Assembly: GCA_002102225.1 (NCBI GenBank)
Contig: LQPB01000045.1
Coordinates: forward strand, 56,002-120,001
Length of the DNA: 64,000 bases
Direction: 5' to 3'
DNA from: Mycobacterium interjectum
Lineage (GTDB): Bacteria; Actinomycetota; Actinomycetes; Mycobacteriales; Mycobacteriaceae
A program made the translations under genes and the position numbers. The notes under the pieces were generated by a model. It saw only the letters and a program-made list of their open reading frames with translations. It searched no databases and had not been told where the DNA came from. Below, in pieces: positions 58,373-64,000 of this stretch. Every line of letters begins with the position of its first letter. Within the stretch, counting starts at the first letter, position 1.

Positions 58373-60178
58373 TCAGTGGGCGCGCGGGGCGATTTGGCTC
58401 ACTAGCGTCGGTACCTCGGGGAGACCGGGGATCGGCGCGTTGATTCCGGGGATCCGTGGAATGGGCGGGATCGCGGGAATTCTCGGGATCTGCGGAATCG
58501 GCGGAGGTGCCGGTGCGGGCGGGGCCTCGGGTGCCGCGGGTGCCGGCGGTGCCGCCGGGACATCCGTCCCCTGCTGAGCGGCCGGCGGCGCGACCGGGGC
58601 CGGCGTATCGGTGGCCGCCGGCGGATTGGTGTCGACGCTCGGCGGCGGCGAATTCGCCGGCGGGGGCGGGGAACTGGCCGGCGGCGCCGGGGAATTCGCG
58701 GACGGTGCCGGGGCGGCCGGCGTCGTGCTCCCGCCCGGGGTCGTCACCGGCTTTTCGCCGGAGCCGCCCAGCCCGATCGCCAGGGCGATGCCCACCAGCA
58801 GCACGGCCAGTAACGCGCCGACGATCAGGCCCATCGGCACCCGGCGCCAGGGGATGGCCGACTTCTTCGGTTCCGGCGGCGGGGATTCGGGTTGCTCGAA
58901 CTTCACCGCCGGCCGCGCGGACGTGTGACCGGAGCCGCCGGCCTTGGGCCACGCGCTGGTGCCGAGGGTGCGCGATCCGTCACCAGACGCCGACCACGCC
59001 AGCGCGGGCATCATGCTCGGCGCCGCCGCGTCGCTCGTCGCGGTCGACGCCGGCTCCTCGGCCTGCGCCGCGCGGCCCAGCGGTGCCAGAGCCGTCGCGG
59101 TGGCCGGCGCGGCCGGGGTCAGCGCGGTCGGGCGATTGTCGTCGGGACCGCGCGCCGCCCGCAGGGCGGCGCCGATGGCGGCCGTCAGTTGCGGGCGCGG
59201 CGTCGTGACGACCGGGACCCGCAGGTGTCCAGACAACCTCGTGGTGACCGCGGGAACGTTCGCGCCGCCGCCCACCGAAACCACCGCCACGAGATCGCGA
59301 ATGCCGTTGCGGCGCAGGGATTCCTCCAGCACCGCTACAAAGTTGTTCAGCGCCCCGCGAATCGCGTCGTCGAGCTCGTTGCGGGTGATGCGGACGTCGG
59401 CGCGCATCCCCTCGTCGGAGAGGGTGGCCACCGTGTTCGAGGAGAGCTGCTCCTTGGCGCTGCGGCAGCCGGTGCGCAAGCGGCTCAGCGAGCCGATCGC
59501 CGAGGTGCCCGACGGGTCGAACGCGCCGGTGCTCGGCATGTTGGCCATGACGGCGGTCAGCAGCGCCTGGTCGATCATGTCGCCGCAGAAGTCGTGATGG
59601 CGCACGGTCGGGGCGACGGGCTCGTCGCTGGCGGCGTCCATCAACGTGATGCTGGTGCCGCTGCCACCGAAATCGCAGACGGCCACCGTCCCGCGCGCCG
59701 GGATGCCGGGGCTGGCGCGCACCGCGGACAGCGTCGCCGCGGCGTCCGGGATCAGCAACGGCGGCCGGGCACGATCCGACCATTCGGCCACCCCGCTCAG
59801 CGCGGCGCTCAGGGCGTCCACCGACTTGGCGGACCAGTGCGCCGGGTGGGTCACCGCGACGCTCTCGGGCAGCGGGCGCCCGCCGGTGGCGGCGTAGGCC
59901 AGGGCGCGCAGCCCGTCGGCGACCAGCGCGTCGCTGCGGTGCACCGAGCCGTCGGCGGCCACGATGCCCACCGGGTCCCCGACCCGGTCCACGAAGTCGG
60001 TGATCACCAGGCCCGGCTCGTCGAGCCTGGGGTTTTCCGAGGGCACGCCGACCTCGGGCGGGCGTTGGCGATAGAGGGTGAGGACCGGCTTGCGGATGAT
60101 CGCAAGGTCTGCGGTCACGGCGGCCAGGTTGGTGGAACCAATCGACAAACCCAGCGCCGGTGTAGCTCTGTCGGCCAT
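58373..60178 (-). CDS. Hsp70-like ATPase-domain membrane protein with proline-rich tail (Rv2264c-type)
   Basis: A 601-residue protein. Residues 1 to about 345 resemble the Hsp70/actin ATPase fold (LGLSIGSTNLAAV phosphate loop, VAVCDFGGSGTSITL, VVSVGGGANVPAV). A linker precedes a transmembrane helix at about 445-470 and an exported Pro-rich tail with IPxIP repeats. The chaperone substrate-binding domain is missing. The layout resembles M. tuberculosis Rv2264c. A role in envelope processes is possible but unproven. Confidence 0.85.
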   Translation of the reverse strand: MADRATPALGLSIGSTNLAAVTADLAIIRKPVLTLYRQRPPEVGVPSENPRLDEPGLVITDFVDRVGDPVGIVAADGSVHRSDALVADGLRALAYAATGGRPLPESVAVTHPAHWSAKSVDALSAALSGVAEWSDRARPPLLIPDAAATLSAVRASPGIPARGTVAVCDFGGSGTSITLMDAASDEPVAPTVRHHDFCGDMIDQALLTAVMANMPSTGAFDPSGTSAIGSLSRLRTGCRSAKEQLSSNTVATLSDEGMRADVRITRNELDDAIRGALNNFVAVLEESLRRNGIRDLVAVVSVGGGANVPAVTTRLSGHLRVPVVTTPRPQLTAAIGAALRAARGPDDNRPTALTPAAPATATALAPLGRAAQAEEPASTATSDAAAPSMMPALAWSASGDGSRTLGTSAWPKAGGSGHTSARPAVKFEQPESPPPEPKKSAIPWRRVPMGLIVGALLAVLLVGIALAIGLGGSGEKPVTTPGGSTTPAAPAPSANSPAPPASSPPPPANSPPPSVDTNPPAATDTPAPVAPPAAQQGTDVPAAPPAPAAPEAPPAPAPPPIPQIPRIPAIPPIPRIPGINAPIPGLPEVPTLVSQIAPRAH

Positions 60179-60293
60179 CTACCCATCCCCGTATTCAGCA
60201 GCACTGCTCATTGTGCCGCTGATTCCTATAGCCGTTCACAGCGTCTGCTATGCGTGAGCTGTGCGACTCCGGGGCCGCGGCTGTGCGACCCGT

Positions 60294-61433
60294 TCAGCGA
60301 ATGGCGCCCGCCCCGGCGATCAGCGGGAGGTCCAGCGGCGTGACCCAGCCCGGCCGGAGGTCGTTGACCGCCGGAACCGCGTTGAGCGCCCGCATGCCCG
60401 TCGCCAGGCATCCCGCGGTGGCCGCGTCCCGGCCCGAGCCGTCGGTGAACCGAAACGCGGTCTCCTGAAAGATGCTCGGGGTCCCCTCGATGTCCACCCG
60501 GTAGACGTCGTTGTCGTGGCCCGACGGCCAGTCGGGCGCGGCGTCGAGGCCGATGCGGTTGACGTGCTCGAGCTGAATGCGCGTCTCCCCCTTGTACACC
60601 CCGTTGATGGTGAACCGGACGGCGGCGACATGCCCGGCCTTGATGACGCCCTTCACCGTCGTGCGCTCGGTCGGGGTCACCCACTTGTCCCAGGTGGTGG
60701 TGATCTCGTCGAGCATGATGCCGGCGGCGTGGGCGATCATCGGGACGGTGGCGCCCCACGCGAAGATCAGCATGTTGGAGTCTTCGAGCAGCGGGCTGTA
60801 TTCGGGTTCGCGGCCGATGCCCATCTCGACCTCGTAGTCGCCCGCGTAGTTGGTGTAGTCCAGCAGCTCCGACGCCCGCACGCGGCGCACCTCCGAGCAC
60901 AGGCCCATCAGCGTCATGGGAAATAGGTCGTTGGCGAAGCCGGGGTCGATGCCGGTGGTGAAGCACGACGATTCGCCGAGCTCGCACGCCGCGGTGATGG
61001 GCTCGATCCAGTTTGGCGGGTTCAGGTGCATGGTCGGCCACACCCACGGCGTCATCGCGGTCGAGCACACGTCGATGCCGGCCCGCAGGAAGCGGGTGAT
61101 CAGCGCGATGTTGTCCTTGGCGTGCATCGCCGTCGGGCCGTAGTGCACGAGGGCGTCGGGCTTGAGCGCGATGAGGGCGTCGACGTCGTCGGTGGCGATG
61201 ATGCCCACCGGTTCGGGCAGCCCACAGATGTCGCCGACGTCGCGGCCCACCTTGTCAGGGTTGCTGACGCCGACGCCGACCAACTCGAACAGCGGATGTT
61301 TGACGATCTCCGCGATCACCATCCTGCCGACGAAACCCGTACCCCAGACCACCACGCGCTTTGAGCCGCTTTCCGGGCTACCCACTTTTCCGACCACCTC
61401 ATCCCATTTCAGCCCCCGGTTCACCCTAAGCAT
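60294..61433 (-). CDS. DapB-like NAD(P)-dependent amine/diaminopentanoate dehydrogenase-family protein
   Basis: About 379 residues with an N-terminal Rossmann loop (VVVWGTGFVGRMVIAEI) and a dihydrodipicolinate-reductase-like C-terminal domain. TGIDPGFANDLFPM and the YAGDYEVEMGIG segment are typical of the NAD(P)H-dependent amine dehydrogenase group. Possible starts are ATG 61448, ATG 61433 and GTG codons further in; none has a clear ribosome site. It diverges from the MmpS-like gene with a very short spacer. Confidence 0.8.
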   Translation of the reverse strand: MLRVNRGLKWDEVVGKVGSPESGSKRVVVWGTGFVGRMVIAEIVKHPLFELVGVGVSNPDKVGRDVGDICGLPEPVGIIATDDVDALIALKPDALVHYGPTAMHAKDNIALITRFLRAGIDVCSTAMTPWVWPTMHLNPPNWIEPITAACELGESSCFTTGIDPGFANDLFPMTLMGLCSEVRRVRASELLDYTNYAGDYEVEMGIGREPEYSPLLEDSNMLIFAWGATVPMIAHAAGIMLDEITTTWDKWVTPTERTTVKGVIKAGHVAAVRFTINGVYKGETRIQLEHVNRIGLDAAPDWPSGHDNDVYRVDIEGTPSIFQETAFRFTDGSGRDAATAGCLATGMRALNAVPAVNDLRPGWVTPLDLPLIAGAGAIR

Positions 61434-61487
61434 TGCCGCGGGCGGCATCTAGACCAGGCGATGTCGGTGATGACACGATGTGAAACC

Positions 61488-61835
61488 ATGACCAGTCATC
61501 TCAGCGGGCCCGCGATCCTGCTCGCTCTCGGCATCGGGTTCGCCAACATTGGCGGCGGCGTGGCCCACGCGAACGAGAACCCCCAAGTCCGCTACGAGGT
61601 CAGCGGCCCCGGCGTCGCGGAGTACATCTCCTATCAGACCAACGACGGCCAGCAGCACGCGGTGAACGCGAAGCTGCCGTGGTCGACGCAGTTCACCGGC
61701 TTCGGTGGCGAGGTGTTCGTCCTCAGCGCCCAAGGCCCGGGACCGATCAACTGCAAGATCCTGATGGACGGCAACGTCGTCAGCGATGCGACGGCCACGG
61801 TGGGGGCGCCGGCCAGAACCGTATGCACTCACTGA
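61488..61835 (+). CDS. orphan secreted MmpS-like protein
   Basis: About 115 residues: a signal peptide (MTSHLSGPAILLALGIGFAN, cleavage near AHA-NE) followed by a domain similar to the exported part of MmpS (ISYQTNDGQQ, KLPWSTQF, VLSAQGPGPINCKILMDG, final C). There is no transmembrane anchor and no mmpL neighbour. In-frame ATGs at 61461 and 61470 are possible starts. It lies 33 bp upstream of cyp124 and may be co-transcribed with it. Confidence 0.75.
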   Translation: MTSHLSGPAILLALGIGFANIGGGVAHANENPQVRYEVSGPGVAEYISYQTNDGQQHAVNAKLPWSTQFTGFGGEVFVLSAQGPGPINCKILMDGNVVSDATATVGAPARTVCTH

Positions 61836-61868
61836 GATGGACTGAGAGGGACTGAGAGGGGTAGTGCC

Positions 61869-63164
61869 GTGCCACTCAAGACCGGTATCGCGACCCGAGT
61901 GAACGGGGCGCCACCGCCCGAGGTGCCGCTCGCCGACATTCATCTCGAGTCGCTGGAGTTCTGGGGGCGCGACGACGACTACCGCGACGGCGCCTTCGCC
62001 ACCTTGCGTCGCGAAGCGCCGATCTCGTTCTGGCCCGCCGTCGAGTACGAGGGATTCGAGGCCGGCCCCGGGTATTGGTCGCTGACCAAGCTGGACGACG
62101 TGCACTACGCGAGCCGGCATCCGGACGTTTTCAGCTCCGCCGGGGGCATCACCATCGGTGACCAGATGCCGGAGTTGGCCGAGTACTTCGGTTCGATGAT
62201 CGTGACGGACGATCCGCGACACCAGCGGCTGCGCTCGATCGTCAGCCGCGCGTTCACCCCGAAAGTGGTGGCGCGCATCGAGGCGTCGGTGCGCGAGCGG
62301 GCGCACCGGCTGGTGGCATCGCTGATCGCCAATCATCCGGACGGCGAGGCCGATCTGGTCAGCGAGCTCGCCGGGCCGCTGCCCCTGCAGATCATCTGCG
62401 ACATGATGGGCATCCCCGAGGAGGACCATCAGCGCGTATTCCATTGGACCAACGTGATTCTCGGGTTCGGTGACCCGGACCTGTCGACCGATTTCGAGGA
62501 ATTCACCCAGGTTTCGATGGACATCGGCGCCTACGCCACCGCGCTGGCCGAGGATCGCCGTGTCAACCACCACGACGACCTGACGACCAGCCTGGTGGAG
62601 GCCGAGGTCGACGGCGAGCGGCTCACGTCGCAGGAAATCGCGTCGTTCTTCATCCTGCTGGTGGTCGCGGGCAACGAGACGACCCGCAACGCGATCAGCC
62701 ACGGCGTGCTGGCGCTGTCGCGCTACCCCGCCGAGCGGGACAAGTGGTGGGCCGACTACGACGCGCTGGCCCCCACCGCGGTCGAGGAGATCGTGCGGTG
62801 GGCCTCCCCGGTGGTGTACATGCGGCGCACCCTGACCCGGGACATCGAGCTGAGCGGGGTCAAGATGGCGGCCGGTGATAAGGCCGCGCTGTGGTACAAC
62901 TCGGCCAACCGCGATGAGTCAAAGTTCGCCAACCCGTGGATGTTCGACGTGGCCCGCGACCCCAATCCGCATCTCGGCTTCGGCGGCGGCGGCGCCCATT
63001 TCTGCCTGGGCGCCAACCTGGCCCGCCGCGAGATCAGGGTGGTGTTCGACGAGTTGCGGCGCGAGATCCCCGACATCATCGCGGTCGAGGAACCCTCGAT
63101 GCTGCTGTCGCAATTCATCCACGGCATCAAGAGGTTGCCGGTCGCTTGGACGCCGAGGAGCTGA
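61869..63164 (+). CDS. cyp124: cytochrome P450 CYP124
   Basis: A 431-residue P450 very similar to M. tuberculosis CYP124 (Rv2266), the omega-hydroxylase of methyl-branched lipids and cholesterol side chains. I-helix VVAGNETTRNAISHG lies near 268, EEIVRW is the ExxR, and the heme loop FGGGGAHFCLGANLARREI carries the axial cysteine near 379. The start is a GTG at 61869 giving MPLKTGIATRVNG, as in the orthologue. It is followed within 4 bp by a secreted protein gene. Confidence 0.95.
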   Translation: MPLKTGIATRVNGAPPPEVPLADIHLESLEFWGRDDDYRDGAFATLRREAPISFWPAVEYEGFEAGPGYWSLTKLDDVHYASRHPDVFSSAGGITIGDQMPELAEYFGSMIVTDDPRHQRLRSIVSRAFTPKVVARIEASVRERAHRLVASLIANHPDGEADLVSELAGPLPLQIICDMMGIPEEDHQRVFHWTNVILGFGDPDLSTDFEEFTQVSMDIGAYATALAEDRRVNHHDDLTTSLVEAEVDGERLTSQEIASFFILLVVAGNETTRNAISHGVLALSRYPAERDKWWADYDALAPTAVEEIVRWASPVVYMRRTLTRDIELSGVKMAAGDKAALWYNSANRDESKFANPWMFDVARDPNPHLGFGGGGAHFCLGANLARREIRVVFDELRREIPDIIAVEEPSMLLSQFIHGIKRLPVAWTPRS

Positions 63165-63168
63165 GGCC

Positions 63169-63597
63169 TTGAAAAGGTTCGTTCTAAGCGTCGTGTTGGC
63201 CGTGGCCGCATTGACCCTGGCGCCGACCGCCCACGCCGGCATGGTGCTCGGCAACTACAAGCTGAACACCAACCGAGATCCCGGGCACGAGTGGCTGTGG
63301 TCGGTTCGGCAGTGTCTCGACGGTCAGGCGGGATGCGTGCACGTTTCGGCGGTTCCGCAACCCAACGGGCAGGCCGCGCCGTACGACGGTAACGCTTATC
63401 TGTCCGACGGCCGCTACACGATGGCCGTCGACGTGCCCGATGGCGTGCGGTGCGTGGTCGCATTCTTTCCGTCGCACGACGTCTATACCTGGGACGCGGT
63501 GACGCTGGCCGGTTCGGTGGAGTCGACGTTCGCGACGGGTTGCGGCGGCGCTCCGGGCGGGGTGAACACCTACCCCTTCTCGCTGGTGCGCTGGTAA
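63169..63597 (+). CDS. small secreted protein
   Basis: A 142-residue protein with a signal peptide (MKRFVLSVVLAVAALTLAP, cleavage after AHA). The mature domain of about 115 residues has four cysteines likely forming disulfides (VRQCLDGQAGCVHV, GVRCVVAFF, TGCGGAPG). The start is the TTG at 63169, preceded by GAGCTGAGGCC; longer in-frame readings are shadows of cyp124. The family is a mycobacterial exported protein of unknown function. Confidence 0.78.
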   Translation: MKRFVLSVVLAVAALTLAPTAHAGMVLGNYKLNTNRDPGHEWLWSVRQCLDGQAGCVHVSAVPQPNGQAAPYDGNAYLSDGRYTMAVDVPDGVRCVVAFFPSHDVYTWDAVTLAGSVESTFATGCGGAPGGVNTYPFSLVRW

Positions 63598-63696
63598 CCG
63601 CTCACCTGCTCTCTCGGTCGTCGCCGCCGGTGTTTAGCCGGTACTAGCTGCGCTCGTGATTCACTTGTGCTGCCTGGGTTTTGAGCGCGGCGAGCG

Positions 63697-63711
63697 GCTC
63701 GGAAACCGAGC
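63697..63711. terminator. possible intrinsic terminator hairpin
   Basis: GCTCGG-AAA-CCGAGC forms a perfect 6 bp stem 100 bp after the secreted protein gene and upstream of the convergent PE_PGRS stop. No U tract follows, which is usual in mycobacteria, so the call is weak. Confidence 0.3.
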
Positions 63712-63771
63712 GTTCCGCGATCAATCATCTCAGCCGTCGGCGCCACGCTGATGGACTCCCACCGGTCGGCG

Positions 63772-64000
63772 TTAGGCCGACTGGCCGCCGCCGCCGTTGG
63801 CGCCACTAATGCCGGCGCCACCGGCGCCACCGGTCCCGCCGAAGCCGACGGCGCCGCCGCCGCCTCCGCTGTTGGCGAGAGCCCCGTGCCCGCCCGCTCC
63901 GCCAGAGGCGGCCCCACCGGGGTCGCCGGCGCCACCGTCGCCGCCGCCGTTGGTGCCGGCGCCTCCGCCGCCCCCACCGCCGGTTCCAGTGGTGCCGCCT
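63772..64000 (-). CDS. PE_PGRS family protein, 3' end (partial)
   Basis: The minus strand encodes an open Gly-rich repeat of 75 codons (GGTTGTGGGGGGAGT..., [17 protein letters not shown]) ending GGGGQSA and TAA at 63772-63774. This is the C-terminus of a PGRS domain; the start lies beyond the right edge. It is convergent with the cyp124 pair. Confidence 0.85.
   Translation of the reverse strand, partial: GGTTGTGGGGGGGAGTNGGGDGGAGDPGGAASGGAGGHGALANSGGGGGAVGFGGTGGAGGAGISGANGGGGQSA

Noticed and set aside
61449..62702. 417-residue minus-strand open frame over cyp124
   Set aside because: It is a low-information shadow of the CYP124 gene, which has all P450 motifs on the plus strand.

Overview
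The window is chromosomal DNA of a slow-growing, non-tuberculous Mycobacterium. It has very high G+C, GTG/TTG starts, many 1-4 bp gene overlaps, PE/PPE/PE_PGRS genes, mmpS/mmpL, and the complete FAS-II mycolic acid operon. From memory of M. tuberculosis H37Rv, the backbone follows Rv2228c-Rv2266 closely. It is interrupted by an accessory block of about 18-19 kb next to a tRNA-Val gene. PE_PGRS genes argue against the M. avium core group. The species cannot be named from the window.

Layout: (1) 1-1.9 kb: a cytochrome P450 and a convergent TetR regulator. (2) 1.9-5.9 kb: a tightly overlapping minus-strand operon (CobC-like aminotransferase, NIF3-like protein, zinc-ribbon coiled-coil protein, RNase H/phosphatase fusion). 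(3) 6.0-8.0 kb: ptkA-ptpA-SURF1. (4) 8.0-11.2 kb: cobD, a small membrane protein, an MpaB-like DUF2236 protein and an epoxide hydrolase. (5) 11.3-29.6 kb, accessory: a PPE-MPTR gene with two iron-box-like sites, mmpL and mmpS, a PE_PGRS gene, a zinc-ribbon/cyclase/AAA protein, an alpha/beta hydrolase, a LipY-like PE lipase, the fossil of a second cyclase, and a 4.1 kb island. A 43 bp duplication of the tRNA-Val 3' half bounds the island, which carries a GlxA-type regulator and an HD / alpha-beta hydrolase / metallo-beta-lactamase operon. (6) 29.7-41.0 kb: ahpE, DUF3052 protein, lipoprotein, aceE, mabR, then fabD-acpM-kasA-kasB-accD6 behind a canonical MabR operator. (7) 41.1-48.1 kb: SGNH hydrolase, FAD monooxygenase, glpD, TetR, AGPS-like flavoprotein and diacylglycerol kinase. 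(8) 48.1-54.6 kb: an F420-type luciferase-like enzyme, an F420:NADP-type reductase divergent from a MarR regulator, DUF3145, beta-lactamase-like and methyltransferase proteins, and the mscR/metallo-hydrolase pair. (9) 54.9-64 kb: a SHOCT membrane protein, a frameshifted SDR, a SABATH-like methyltransferase, an acidic protein, an Hsp70-like proline-rich protein, a DapB-like dehydrogenase, an orphan secreted MmpS-like protein, cyp124, a secreted protein and the 3' end of another PE_PGRS gene.

Functionally, AceE supplies acetyl-CoA. AccD6, FabD, AcpM, KasA and KasB use it for meromycolate elongation under MabR control. mmpS/mmpL and the PPE gene look like an iron-responsive export/uptake module. 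glpD, the AGPS-like flavoprotein and the diacylglycerol kinase form a glycerolipid neighbourhood. The most novel material is the tRNA-Val island and its cargo, the cyclase fossil, the LipY-like lipase with an altered oxyanion motif, and a 66 bp palindromic element present in two convergent gaps, one copy of which encodes the C-terminus of CobD.
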